DNA of 64,000 bases from Spongilla lacustris (lineage: Eukaryota > Porifera > Demospongiae > Spongillida > Spongillidae). The notes beneath the pieces were generated by a model. The model saw only the letters and a list, made by a program, of their open reading frames with translations, had not been told where the DNA came from and searched no databases. The DNA lies in contig OX442425.1 of NCBI GenBank assembly GCA_949361645.1, positions 2,348,171 to 2,412,170 on the forward strand, read 5' to 3'. Shown here in pieces: positions 24,601 to 39,600 of the stretch (positions are counted from its first letter, which is position 1; each line of letters starts with the position of its first letter). The translations under genes were made by a program, and so were the position numbers.

Positions 24601-27600
24601 CATCCACACTTAATGTCCTATTTGTACATGTACATGTGGTTTTGTTTATTTGCATTCGTTTTGTATGCACATGTATGTAAGTGACTACACAGTGGTTTAA
24701 AACCATAGGTGATGATGACATTTTTGAACCATAAAAATATATATATATATCATTCCTTCACTATATAGAAATGATATAATCTGATGTTAATAAACTGGTA
24801 CTATTAATAACTATTACACATTGAAAATCAAACCATCACAATCAAGATTTGCATAACAGGCCTTATATTACACAGGTATACTTTTTAATTAAAATAAACT
24901 ATTTATGTAGCCTTAATTAGTTTTTATACTTTTCCAAAAGAAAAATTGTATGTCATTTAATAGAAATCAAGCCAATTATATCAAGATTCAATACATTATC
25001 ATAATATACATTTTGAGATAGAAGGGGTCAGTTAAAGCTAGAAGAGTTACAAGCACTATCATGTACATTTTGTAGAGCAGCTCCTTCAGTAAAAACACAT
25101 GCCAAAATATGATATGATATGACAAGCACCCACTGATAGCAGCATGTCTTTGGGGACAGGAGCGAATGTTGTGCTGTCCACTGCATTTTACTATGGCTCT
25201 GTACTATGCCCAGTGCTTTCTCAGCTTATCAACTCCTCCTTTTAGCATAGGATGCCTTTGTCACTGATAAACAAGCCTGCAGGCTCCCAATCATTTTTAA
25301 CTTCCTTACGTAATTATCATAACTTCCAAATTGCAGATCTATCTCTTTTCTGCCATGCCAATGGAGACGCTTGAAGTAGTTTCCAGAATACCACGCTTGC
25401 ACGTTAATGTAACTATTCAAAAACCCAAGCAATCGAACACAACTTCGCAAAAACAAGAGACAACGACAATAGACAAATACACATGGAAAAATAGCGCACA
25501 CACAGCGCAAAGCTTCAACAAAAGAACAAAGACGGTCCAAGCCGCACCGTCTTTGTTCTATTATGGGGACCTGCCTGTGGTCGAGCAGCTACTCTCCAAT
25601 ATGCAATGCATCGCGTACGCGTACATGTAGGACATAGCCCCACCTACGTGTACCTAGTTATTAATAAAATTATTTGTAAATTAGTCACCGCATATCGTGC
25701 GTTTGTACGTAAGTAGCAGCGCTAAATAAGAAATCGGTTAGAGTCGGTTACGTTGGTGTTTTGGCAACACATAGGAGAATCAATGTGTATTTTTGACTTC
25801 CTACAGTACGTCCTAGAATTGTCTAGAAAAGTGCTTAAAGTTGGTACGTAGAAAATTTTTCCGTTTTATTAACGTATAAAATGCTACTATTACCGCACGT
25901 ATGATAGAAGTACCTATAACTACAGAGTGATTGGAAAGAGTAGAACAAAAACTCTCTACTCACATACTCTACTACACAAATTTTATGTCAGATAGCAAAA
26001 TAAGATTTAGGAACACAAAATGAAGTAAGTACTAATCATTTTCACTTCTAGTTTGTACACCTTTCTTAAACTATGTGAATTTCTTCTTTTAGTAACAAAT
26101 TGGGGTTCTGCAATGAATTACAAAACTGTTTATTGAATAAAATGAATACATGATCCCCATACCCCATGTCATCATCCTAAACCACTGTGGACTAGGCACA
26201 CCTTAGGCCCATATGCATATGCATATAACTGGAACAATGATTCAGGAAGATCTGGTGCCTGTAAAAGACCATTTTTTTTTGCACATTGCCTTGTTGTACA
26301 TGTATATGCAGTGGCCCATCCAAAAGCAAAAAAAAAATTTCTATTACTTAATCACTTTGGTGATTATCTTAAACATGGTTGGTAACTTATACATGTAGAA
26401 TTACATTTATTGCTGGTTACAATTTGTAGTGAAGTCAAACACAAGGGCCCAGCTGTCAAGGCTGATCAGTGATAGGGAAGGCTGTTATTCCTTATTAATA
26501 TCATCATCATGCATTGATATGCGCGTTATGTTTAGATGTACACATGTACATTGTATGCTGAACTTGTTCAATTGTTTTAATTGCAGAGGTTGAATGTTTC
26601 ATCCACATGATTGAACCAAAACTGCGCAAAAAACAGATTGGAGTAAAGGTTATTGATTGCTGTCAGCTACTTCTTTCAGAGTTACCTTCCATTGAAATGG
26701 CTCACCTTGAATTACAAATTGCAAAAGTAATTGGAAAAGAGAAGGAGTTTGTTTTAAAAGAGTCGAAGAATAAAACAGCAGTTTTAGAATTCAAGAGAAG
26801 TATTCCTGATGCAGGTATTGGATTATATGTTTAAGTACCCAGGTTATGTGCAATGACTATGTAAATGTACATGCTGATTGCATTCATATGTATTATACAT
26901 GTATGTTCTCTATTCTCTAGACCTGGATGCAGTTGTAGCAGTAATTGCTAAGACTAAAGTGAAAGGTGCCAATATAAAAGTGCAGAAGCTGGAGCTGCCT
27001 TACGTAGAAACACCACCAAGTACATCTTCACCATGCAGGCTGCTTCTATCAGGGGTACCTTCAGTTGACATTGAATACCTTGGCCTACTTATCGAAAAAG
27101 CTACACAGTTGGAATATGGTACTGATTTCATTCTTGAAGAGCAGGATGAGAATTTAACACTGATGACACTTAAGAAGCAATTATCTGAGAAAGGTACTGT
27201 GACTGGAACTCATTTGTTATACTAATTTGCTGAAGGAATATTATTTCACCTCACTCAGGCAGCATGTACATGTACATTTGTTTATTGTACAGGGTTAACC
27301 GTTAGCATTACAGTGGGGACACACAGTGTATGATCACATGCCTTGATACCTATACATTGTAGTTCTATGTTGTAAGAAATCAGTGAAACAAATTACACAT
27401 TAGAAGTACACAACAGGAAACAATGCACTTACATGTACATCAGCATGTACCGGTAAGTAAAACAGGAAGCATTCGGTTCCTGCATATGTATTACATGTTG
27501 AATTCACCTGGTATTGTTGTCCCAATGTTTATATTGTTAAGCACCCTAACACAATGACAGTTGCAATTGTCCACAGTAGTGTTCTGAGCTCCCCTAGATA

Positions 27601-30600
27601 CTCATTTGGATACAAATTAAAAATCAATCCACATTTTCTATACTCTGTTGCTGTTTTTGTAAATGAAATTGCTGCGTCTGCCACAAGAATATCCTATTAC
27701 AACTTAGAGAGTTGTTTGCATTCCTCCCTGCTGGTTAGCGAGTCCATTTTTTTGACTCCGCTTCTTTGCCTTCACCGATTTCTAGTCATAAAATTATTCC
27801 TGCTACACTATCATGCAGCTACATGTAAGCATTTTATTTCCTACATGTACTACCTTTGATCATGTTTGTAAGTTGTGGAATGCCATCAATAGTTCGGTCC
27901 TGCTTCCTGCAAATGCACTACAATATCAATTCATCTTCAGCAACAATATACGGTCAATGATCTGTTCACGATGATATGTATCTGACATAATGGCCAAAGT
28001 TAGCACTCAAAACTGAAGAAAATTAAGGGATTTTTGTTATTTTTTTACTGGTCACTCTCCACTCAGTAGCCTGCAGCTTGAGAACATGACACAAAAGTAG
28101 TTAAAAGAGGGCAACAGGGTTACCAAAATTCCTGAACATATATTTTGGACACAGGATTGGATTTCTTCAGTCTTCACAATCCACATCATGTGCTTGTTGC
28201 TCGTTTCCCACGCAGTAAATAAAACAAAATGATTGGTCAGGATGCTAGAGGTGCAAACACTTTCGAACTAATATTGAAAGCATGCAAACACTTTGGAACT
28301 AATATTGAAAGCATGCAAGCACTTTGGAACTAATATTCTCAGGAACCATGGGGAACGAACGCTTTCCTTTTGTACATGAAAATACTGTTCTATTCCATAT
28401 TTGTGGTAATTAATGTACACATCTAAGTCTGGCACTCTATAGTACACAAGATACATTTATACAAAAATATTTCTCTCTGAGAAAGTTAGTGCATGTACAT
28501 TAGTACAGTGTATGTAGGATTGAAGGGCCAAGTTGGTGTAGAGGAAGTGATTGGAGATGTGATAAACTATGTATGGCACTTTTGTACATACATGTATAGA
28601 TTGGAGTTCATTTATGTTGCTAAATATATGACTGTTATGTTTATCATATCTCCAGTTACAAGTTGATCCCTTCCTGTTTACACCACCTTAGCTGTTGAAA
28701 TACTATACTACATATACTTTACTACTATGTATTTTTATTTTTACTTACGTATATACATGTACAGGAAATTCAATCCCTATTATCACATGCACCGATCAGC
28801 TCCCTGAACTAGCCTTTTTCTTTCAGAACGAGATAGTTTGTTAACAACTCTGGCAAAGGTGGAAGTGAAAGGTGCTGTTCTAAAAGTGGAAGTATTGAAA
28901 GGCGAAGTTACAGATAATGTTCCATCTGTACTCCATGTTTCCAACATGCCTCCAAATTTGGAGCTTGACTATCTTGGATTGCATTTGGAAAAGCTCCTTA
29001 AGATGGAATTAGAAGAAGACTTCACTTTGGCCACTCACGATGATACATCAGCTTTGGTTAGATTCAAGAAATGCCTGTCTCCTCAAGGTACAGAGGGAAT
29101 TCTTTTATTTTTATTGTGCATGCTTGTGTTTTCATAATCAACTTAAACTGCAGAATCTGAAAATTGTATTTTCATATCTTCTAATGGTGAAAAACTGATC
29201 ATACATACAGGTTACTCTTGAACATTTTTTATTTGGCAGGCTGACATTACCACAGACTCTAAGTACAGACTAGAATAATTTATCAAAGTTGCATCTTTCA
29301 AAAAACTTTTAATCATAGATTGTCCGATGTTAAACTGGTTTAACAAAGTGTTAAACTCGTTTAACACTATTCCATTGCGATTATATACCCCTATATAAAG
29401 GCATATTTATCTTTTAAAACTATACTTCAGCTGCAAATCTCATTAACTTGGAGCGCCAGAAGTTGTTTTTTCACCTTTGCTTTTCGTTACTCTTGTTTTT
29501 ATATAACTTCGTATGCTGGTGAAGGCACAGCCTTTTCGCGATTGTAAAGGTGTTGTTTGTTAAGTTGAAGCGGCTCGGAAAAGAGCTACAGTGTACAGCT
29601 GCACTATCTAGAATATTACTATGTCTTGTTTGTTGCTTTGTGGCACGGACAACCCATGCTTTAGATTAGTTCGAATCAGTCAACGCTCGAAAGTGCGAGC
29701 GATGAGGTATAGGAACAAACTATTTTTCAAATGTTAAACTGGTTTAACACACGGTTTAACAGTGAACGGTCAATCTATGATTAAGTTAGTATTTGCAATT
29801 TCAGAACAGTCGTACATGTACATGTAGGTTAGAAATCATTTAATAAAAGGTACCTTTTATCACCATACTATAGTAACCTCTCAATAGCACCTCAGAATGT
29901 GTTACGTGTAGCTATTCCTCCCCCGGCCAAGCGAACAAAAAATGTACTAGGCCTAGTAATTGTATCGCTACGATTTCAATACTTTCGCACACCACTTCTA
30001 GCGCATCTAGCGTACTGCCCAATCAATATGGCAAAACACTTACTCGACAGTATGTAAGTACCTTCTGTCTTCGTTAGTTTCCTGCTTTCAGTTTGCCAAC
30101 AAAAATTGTCTCGTCTTGTACATACCGCTTTGAAGTTAAACGGTCCTTTCCAAGGTAGCCGTTTCGACGCTAGAGTTCACAACGGAGACGCAACCTTAAG
30201 CCATGTGATTTGGGCCATAAATATAACAATAGTACCTTTGCATAATATGGCTTGTAAAATGGCGACTGAACCTGTCAGGTCCTCACGTTTCACAGGTCAA
30301 GTCACGTCAGTGGTTGTCAAGGCTCATTGCTAATGGATTACAATATCATTTCAATATTACGGAGATGGAGGCCTACTGTCCACAATTTCTATGGCCGCAA
30401 ACAGCCGTGGGGTGTTTCACAATCAAGGAAACTGTTAATTAACAGGTGATTGTTGTTAAAAGATCTAACAGCAAAAGAAGACATGCTGGTGAATTTAATG
30501 GCGATAAAAGTTCCAAGACACCTATTTATATCAATTGATTTATTAATGTTAATAAATGTAGGGTTGGTGGTTAGTTAAAAGCTGTAAACTGTACCTAATT

Positions 30601-33600
30601 AACTGCTTCCATTTAGAAGTTACTCAAAATTGAAATCTTCATTTTTTAATTTTTGCAAAGTACTTGATTTAGGGGCAATTTAGTGGTCTGAATTTATTAA
30701 TAAATTCGGCCAAGTTGATATTTTTAAAATTCAAGGAAATGTTGGAGCTTTTGGATGCCTCTAAAATGGTATGTTTTAATTAGGTGTTCACAGGAATTAT
30801 TAATTCGTTTCGTTAATTTAAATTTTTGATTTTAGTAAATTTAGTTTGTTTATATCAACATTTAAGCTTTAAGCTTTAAGCTTAATTTAGAACATTTACC
30901 AACAATTTTAAGTTAATTAGCTGCTTGTGATTAATCTATACACAATTTTCCTTGATTTTGAAACACCCTGTACCACTGCATATGATATCATTATTATGTC
31001 AATGTATTATTGCATTTAGCTAATACAGGAATGAGACAGAAAGTGGGTGTGGTAGGAGTTGTGGCTTCCGGTCCTGGAATTATTTGTGAAATAGTTGGCA
31101 ACTATGGTAATTTTATATACATGTACATGCACATACAATACATGTACATACAATACATGTACATGTAATGTACATTTGATACTAAGGCCCAATGAGATTC
31201 TAAATCTTGGGGATTTTCTTTAAAAAATTGCAACTCTGCATCCTCATGTCTTCGTCGTTTGGCATCAAAAGGAAGGCTATCAGGTCCACTATTATTATAG
31301 TGATACCCATTTTTGGGTGTGGGTAAATGGTTGATATTTAAAAAACACATTTTGTAATATAGAGGTATCTTCTGAGTTAAAACACAAAATTATTATTTGT
31401 GCTCAATTCAAGGGCCTATTATTTTGTAAAATAATAAGTCTGTATATTGATTTGTCAACACCAACAACCACACAAGGTTTTACCTAATAGAGCCATATTT
31501 TCTCATAAAAAATTCGGTTTTGTTTACATATGTTTGAAGTGGTGTTATGTAACTGTTTTACCTCAGCTACCTACGCTCTTGCCCCTTGTGGTTTTATCAA
31601 CTACAATGACTCAGCAGATAGTGATGTGCGCTTATTTTCTCTTGGCTGAACCATCATGTTGATAGATTACATGGATCAAACATGGTTATGACCTGTTTGA
31701 GAAACATCAAATGCTGCGATGGTGGAAAACTAGTCGAGTCACAACAATAGTACGTGTAAAACAGTTTTCTTTTGGGCAATAAACCTTGCAAACTTGCTGT
31801 ACCTTCAAAACAATGGTTCTTTTCAAGGTTGCAGCAAGTTTTGTAAGGTCCATTGCCAAAAAGAACACTCACTTGGCTGTACAAAAAACATTCTTGAGTG
31901 CAGCAGAGCAAAAACATGTAGTATCAATCATGATTCAATTACAATATTCATTTAGTGATTTAATGGTGAAGGACTATGTTGGTGTTGACAAATTAATGTC
32001 GAAGGACTTTGTTGGTGTTGACAAAAACGGGAGAGGTTGTATTGTTGTAGCAAGATTGAACGATACGTTGATAATGCCCTAGATGAGCATTTGTATGTGG
32101 ACCAAGCATATTCTAATGTTTATATGAATTCCTGTACCGTATGAAGGGTGCAATAGAAAATGGTATTTCTAACTAAAATAGTGCCTCAAGCACTACAAGC
32201 ATAACACTTTATCGTTTTACCAGGTTTAAAAACCGACTCTGCCGAACAATTTTAACTATTGAGCCCTAGTTTTGCAGTGAATTTTGTTTCAATCCATTAA
32301 CTAGGCAGGGAGAAATTGCTGAAAACTTTTTTTGGAGTGGGACCACTAAATCTTAACTATTAAAGTCAATCAATGAATCAATGTCAGTTAACTATTGTGC
32401 ATATTACATGTTATTGACAAACAGTTGGAAAACATCTGTGCAATCAGATCTTCATATATTTGTTCAAATATATTGATAATACTTTTTTATACCTAGGGAC
32501 ACCTACATGTACATCTGTACAGCTGTGCAATTCAATATAATTGCATTGTTTATTTCTGTAGAACTGGAAAAAGCTATTGAGAGGATTACTAAAACTGCAC
32601 TGAAGGGTAAAACATTGAAGGCAGCTGTATTCTCTCTTAAACAAGCAAAAACCAGTTCAGGAGATCCCTCAAGTCTGCTCTTGCAGGACATGCCCAATGG
32701 TGTAGATGAAGAGTACCTTGGAATTGTATTAAGCAAAGCAATGAAAATTGATGAAAACGAATTTTCAATTAAATATCTTGGAAGTGGTGCTGCATTGCTG
32801 ACATTTAAGCAGTGCTTATGTGATGTTGGTAAGTCCTTTAAACAATCCAGTGCATGTACACATGTACATGTAGCTTCACTTATACACATAGGATTTGTAT
32901 GTATTTTCATCTTCTAATGTAGGCATTTTTAGGCGCACCACATAAGGGTTGTGGTAAGCCTTTTGATATTAATAAATTCATGGAAGATGTCAAGTTGAAT
33001 CACATATTGTATTTCGGTATTCAGTGTCAATTGTCCCTGACACCACACCTGCTGCATACAAAATGCCATCTACATTGTGTAACTCACAGATGACCTCACA
33101 GGAAACAAATAACACCCATAATACATTCATAATACATGTACATCACAAAAAAACAGCTGCATGTATGTAATGTGCACACAAATAAAAGTTGATTGCATGC
33201 AGTGAATGTGATTATTGATGATCTCTCTGCATATTGTTCATTAGCATGCATAGTATTATTTGCAGCACAAAGTGCAACATAACAAAGCCTACAGATCATT
33301 TATCAGCCTATTGTGCAATGTAAGGATGAAATGGAAGGAATGATACAAAAGTAAAAGGTCAGAGTGGATATCATAAAGGACTGATGGCCATTGATGTATA
33401 ACAGTAGACAAACAGATGAAATTGCAATTCACTAATATAATAAAACCTGTCGTCATGGGTATGAGCGTGGGCATAATTTCATAGTCTGTTGTTCAATCTA
33501 GCATTTGCACCTGCTCCTGCAGCTGCAGTTGTCCTTCCTACTTGTGTGTCCTCTCCCTGTGCTGTACATGCTGTCCTTGCTGCTATCCTTCCTACAGCTG

Positions 33601-36600
33601 TCCCTCTAACAACTGCATCAGCATGCAGATACACATCATTTTGGCATCTACATGTACCAACAATGAGGAATAGATTTTGTACCTTGCTGCTAAATTCAGG
33701 ATCTGCCTCATCTTTGTCATCAAATAGGCCAACTTGTAGGCAAAAAAGGTTTCTTGAAGGTCAAGTATAGTCATCAGGAAGTTTCCTTGCAGGGAATAAC
33801 CCTTCCAGAATGAGGACTTAACCCTCATGAAACCATATTTAGTCAAATCCTCCTCCACCCTGGCAACTTTTCTATCATTAGCACTGGGTTAAGAATATAC
33901 CTGTAGGTGATTCACATCAGACTGATCTTGAGAGTTCCAAACAGGCATAACTGATATTTGAAAAATGTGATCCCAGCAACCATAATCAGCTGCAATGATA
34001 TAATGGAACAGCAGGGACAGCAGTACAGTGTAAACCATCACACTTGCTCCTATAATTTTTTTGTACTTTAATTTTGTTCACTTGATTCTATTTTAATGGC
34101 TGTGAGGTAAAATGCAAATCTGACAACGGACTTTCAGTGTACAACTATTCTTCAATATATACTGAAAGTTAAAAAGCATCACGTGACTATCTGTTCTTCA
34201 CACTTATTATTCACACTTGTAGTGACCCAGGTACTAATAAAATTGATAGTAGGATTCCTCCCCCTGTAGGCAATGGATCTTAACCAAATTTGCAGTATAT
34301 CTAGAGAGCATGCATTCACAACCTTTGGCCGAGTCGCTTTTTAAGTCCGGTAAATAGTTACGGTTTTATCGAGCTAGATGTGCGTTTTTAGCTCATAAAA
34401 GCTTAGCGATACCATTTCGTAGTACGCTCTTACCACACAGAAATGATTCGTTTCTGGGTACGTCACATGTTAGATCTATCGCAACAATGTACTTCAGAGG
34501 CAATAGGCTATACTTTGCCGTTAAAAAACTGCTATCAAACTCCAATAGCTGAAAACCTCCGCCATTTCTTGCAATTATGCGATGAATTGCATTAAAAACG
34601 TGACATCACACTATGAATACACTAACGTTACGTCAGAGTTCTTTGTTTATCAATCGAGTCGCTCCCGTACATATGGATCCAAGTCTCTTAGTGCTATCAA
34701 TGAAGATTGCGAAAACGGTTCTTTTCAGAACCAAGTTCCATCTGCGAGCAGCTCACGACGAACGGCTAGTAAAGCAGCATCAATCTGGGCAGACCTCAAA
34801 AAACGTCACAGAGCAAGAGGCAACCCCAAAGCTGGAAACAAGAAACGCTGGAATAAGCGATCTCGCGCCATCCAGACTACGAAACCAACGAAGAGGACCC
34901 AATCAGCTATTGCAGAAGCTGCCATCAAGGAATTTGAATCACTGAGTGAGTTTCTGCCCGATCTACCTGACACAGATGCTATAACGCTTGCCTTGCGGAT
35001 GTATTACCTGGAGCTGTCAGAAAACGTATTGCCCTGTGATGCCCAAAGTAGAGTGAGCAAGATGTTTTCTATTCGACCATATACAGTCAAGAGGTGGGCC
35101 ACAGCATGGGAAGATACAGGGGAGGAAGCCCTGATTGATCATCATGGCTTTCACGAAGGAAAGGACAAGTCCATTCTTTTTCTTTCTCCAGCTCTAGTTA
35201 CTGAGCTCAAATTGTGGGTACAAAAGCGTTTAAAGCAAGGTGGAAAACACCGGGATGGATATGTTACAATTTCAGCAAATCCAACAACACATCAATGATA
35301 TACTTCTGACTGATGCAGACATTGTACCCGAAGAACTGCTAGACAGCATGAGGCCTATTATCACTCTCGTCAAGTATCAAGGATGACAGTGCTTCGATGG
35401 ATGCATAAATTAGGTTTTAACTGGGCAGATTCATCAAATGCTCCGTTCTGTGACAGGCATGAGCACCCTGACATAGTTACATACCGCACTGAATGGGTGA
35501 AACAAATGCTGGCTTTAAAGCCTCGACTACCTGTTTTTAACGAGGTTACTGGAAGACCAGAGTGGCCCAATCTACCATCAGGTGAAAAGCCTTTATTTCA
35601 TGGAAATCATGATGAGTTCTTTATGCCAATGAAGAGAATCGGTTTGCATGGGGAAGTAATGACACTTATCACATGAAACCAAAGGGTGATGGAGCAACAA
35701 TTATGGTAAGTGGGGTTTCTGTTCCATGTCATGGACGGTTAGGATTGGAAACTATTGAACCCAAAACTGATGGTTCGTGGAACCATGAGAATGTAATGAG
35801 AAACTTGCATAAAGTAATTGATGAATTTGAGTCCTTGTATCCTGGATGCCAGCTACTTTTGACTTATGATAATGCCCAAGTCATGTGGCAGTAAGGAAAG
35901 GAGCCCTATCAACGTGTAAAATGAATAAAACAGATGGTGGTAAACAGCCAATCTTAACTCAGATTGGCTGGTATGAAATGTTCTATGTGGCTTCTGGAAC
36001 TGTGAACAGAGTTCAACAGCAAATGTGGTATGCAGGGCCTGACAGAACTCCAATTGCCAAAGGTACATTACGAATTTGTAGGGAGCGAGGCTTACCTGGC
36101 ATTGAAAAGATGAGGCTAAATGAACTGAGGGCCTTGCTATCTTCACAACCTGATTTTGCATGCTTAAAGCCTGAACTACAAGAAGAAGCAGAGCGTCGTG
36201 GCCACATTCTTCTGTTTGGCCCCAAATGCCATCCAGAATGCATGCACGTTGAGATGTGCTGGTCACATGTTAAGCATTAACTGTAGACAACATTGTGGGC
36301 ACAGTATCACAACTTTAAGAGCGACTCTTTCATATGCTCTTTCAGCACAGCACCTAACTGTACACCATCATACCTCTTTTTCTGATCACACCTGGAAATG
36401 GATTGAGGCATATGCCAGTGAAGCTGATGGTATTGTTGTAAATGAGACATTGAAGGCCCTGAAAAAGATTCATCGTCATCATCGAAAGGGGTCTTACCAA
36501 ACTGTTCCATTACCAGCAATCTGACAGAACTGCCATTTAATTTTGTTATTTTACAAATTTATTCTTTTTCAATCCATTACATGTCCTCAGTCTACATGTA

Positions 36601-39600
36601 AGTATCATCTATTATAAAATATCTAATTTGTCCTTTTCACGATGATCAATCAGTGCTTCCTCCCCTGTATCTGCAAATTTGGTTAAGATCCATTGCCTAC
36701 AGGGGGAGGAATCCTGCTATCAATTTTATTAGTACCTGGGTCACTACAAGTGTGAATAACAAGAACAGATAGTCACGTGATGCTTTTTAACTTTCAGTAT
36801 ATATTGAAGAATAGTTGTACACTGAAAGTCCGTTGTCAGATACCTCAAAGCCATTAAAATAGAATCAAGTGAACAAAATTAAAGTACAAAAAAATTATAG
36901 GAGCAAGTGTGATGGTTTACACTGTAGGAATTAAGGACAGCATGCAGGTACAGCACACCTACAGTAGTGGTTAAAAAAAAACATCACATACAGTCTTAGT
37001 GCTACAATCTGGCGACAATGCAGAACGATCTAAAAAGACCATCCAAAACTATTCAACAAACGAAACTAATATCGCCACTGAAAAAGTGTTAACTAGCAGG
37101 TGGAACTTAGTCTTTGCGTATATAGTGCACGCTTTTAGAACAGTAGTACATGTATCTGTAAGTACACACGTGTGAAAGATGCAGCCGCTTCTGTTTGTTA
37201 ACATCATGTATGAGCTGGCAGTATGCGCTACCGTGAAATGTCCATCCAAGAGGTCTCCTGCAGCGAAGAACAGTGCGAAGACTTATCTTATAGCCACGTG
37301 ACTTTTAACAGCAAGCTAGTGGAGTTGATGTGAAGTTCTTTCGTCGACTCATCGATATGCAGCTGCTCAACCAATGATTATTACGATTAATAAAATAATC
37401 CTTGGCTCGTGCACTGAACTATATTTAAAAGGCCTTAATTTATGCAGTCACCTTGGACAAATGCCCTGAGCCCAGCTTCCTAGTGGTTGCCGCGTGCCTC
37501 TTCAAAGACAAAAATACATTTTCGTGAGTACACGATAGATTTTCGGCCTCCAGTAAGGTTATTGTAGGAGCTTTGTAGCCTTTGCGAGCAAGAAATAAGA
37601 TGTGAAACTTCAAATAGTCGCTATACACCATCTTTATCAACTGAAGCACATGTGTAATTGCAATCAAATTAATTTAAAAAACTAACCTAAAACGATGATG
37701 TTTCACAACTTGCAATGTGCTAAATTGTTATATTTGTCATACGGTCGTACCACTAAGACGATGTGTGATGTTTTTTTGACCGCTACTGTACATGTACTTA
37801 CTTCCATAGGACAATCGAAGGAAGAAGCATTTATATCTCAAAGAAAGGCCACAAGGAAAAGAAAAAACCTGCACCCTTGCCTCCTTATCATTGCATGGAT
37901 GATTACCTGCACTTAACTAAGAGACAGTGTAGCAGCGTGCAAGCAGATGCCTAGATTGAATTAACTCCACTGCACTCATACACAAGTCAACAACTTTGAT
38001 ATATTTTATAACTCTCAACCCAGCTAACAGTTTCTTTACATTGGCTCTGCTATATTTATATAGGAGCTTATTTTCTTTCTTCATTGTACCTCAAATGCAA
38101 AGTGAAATGACATGCAATAAGAAGTACAATCCGTGTGTAATTAGCTGTATATTGATTCTTTACAAAACCAACCAAACTAAGAAACAGAGGTACATGTACG
38201 GAAACAGTTACAAATGCATTTCCCACCAATACAATGGGATCGATCTGGGATTACTTAGAACAAAAGAGCACCTGCCACAGCCCATTAGCTAGGTTAATTG
38301 TCTGACAATTCGGGCCATTTTTGAGCTAGGCAATTGTCCCCTACACTATCAGAATGCTTAATATAGTGGATGGCTACATTAGAAAATACATTTAATAACT
38401 CCAATCGGAAGGATATTTTGAATAATCTGGATTTACCCGCATCTGTCATATACTGTAAGGTTATACTTTGTTTTTTATTTTATCATTGTCATAGAAAGCA
38501 CAGGGCCTACATGTAGGTGGCAATTGCCCCCTCACATATGTTAAGGGAGGGGGGCAGGGAGGAGGTGGCCTCCCCGGCTTAATATGTTCAATTATGTATG
38601 ATAAACACCTATTTGATCATTCACGCAAGTGTGATGTTAAAAATTTCATTGCAATGGACGAGAGTACTGAAAATGGATATCCGTAGTTAGTAGAAGAACC
38701 ACCAGGAAATTAATTCACTCATAAGCAGTGACGTTATCCAGGGTTGGCCAATAGCAAGTTAACAAGGAGAACGACACCCCCCTCCCTCCCCCCCACCCCG
38801 TATTTGTAGTTGGAAGTATGGCAAGGGGGGTCACCCCCCCCCTCCCCCCCAACCTTTCAATGTTATTGCAGTGTCTTACGCATATTCAAGAATTTCTTAC
38901 CTTTATTTCTATAGCTCTTCAGGATCGAATTCGCAAAATCGAAATGAAACCATTAAAGGGCATGGCAATTAAAGCTGTTTGTTGGAAGACAACACCTTGT
39001 ATTTTCATAAGAAACATCACTGAACATTATGATGAAGATTTTCTAACAAATTATTTTGAAAACACAATTCGGTCTGGAGGAGGCGAGGTTGCATCAGTGG
39101 AGCTATTTGGAAATGGTGAAGCTAAGGTCATGTTCAAGGATCTCAAAGGTAGTAATGCTTGTGCTATTATTATTACAGAATTTATTAACTTACGTACAGC
39201 GTGCCCATGAATGAGTGCAATAGTATTTTATGATATGGTAAATGGTTAGTAACTATGTCGACAAATCGAATCAAATTGATTGATTTTTTACACTCTCACA
39301 TGTTAAAGATAACTGATACTACAGATTGTTAGGTTAATAAGCATCTGATATGATGAAATAGTATCTACACATGTAGTTTAAATACATGGATTTCCAAGAT
39401 TTTAGTTGTTTGAAGGTTCATGTCAGATTGTTTTGTCTTGATATTTGGTAATAAAATATACACAACTATAATTATATTTTGTACCGAAAAGTCCACTATA
39501 AAATTAGCATCAAATTTTACTCTTTTTATAATCATAGTGATGCAGAATGTAATCCAAAAGCCACACAAAGTTCTTGGTGATGTAACCGTGACCCAAGACA

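Noticed and set aside
25229..25630. Overlapping open frames on both strands in gene B intron 5
   Set aside because: They have neither motif nor supporting exon structure.
33489..33770. Alanine/proline-rich frame
   Set aside because: It has no domain, no splice signals that join it to gene B and no codon bias; it probably arises from a GCTGCTGTC-type low-complexity stretch.
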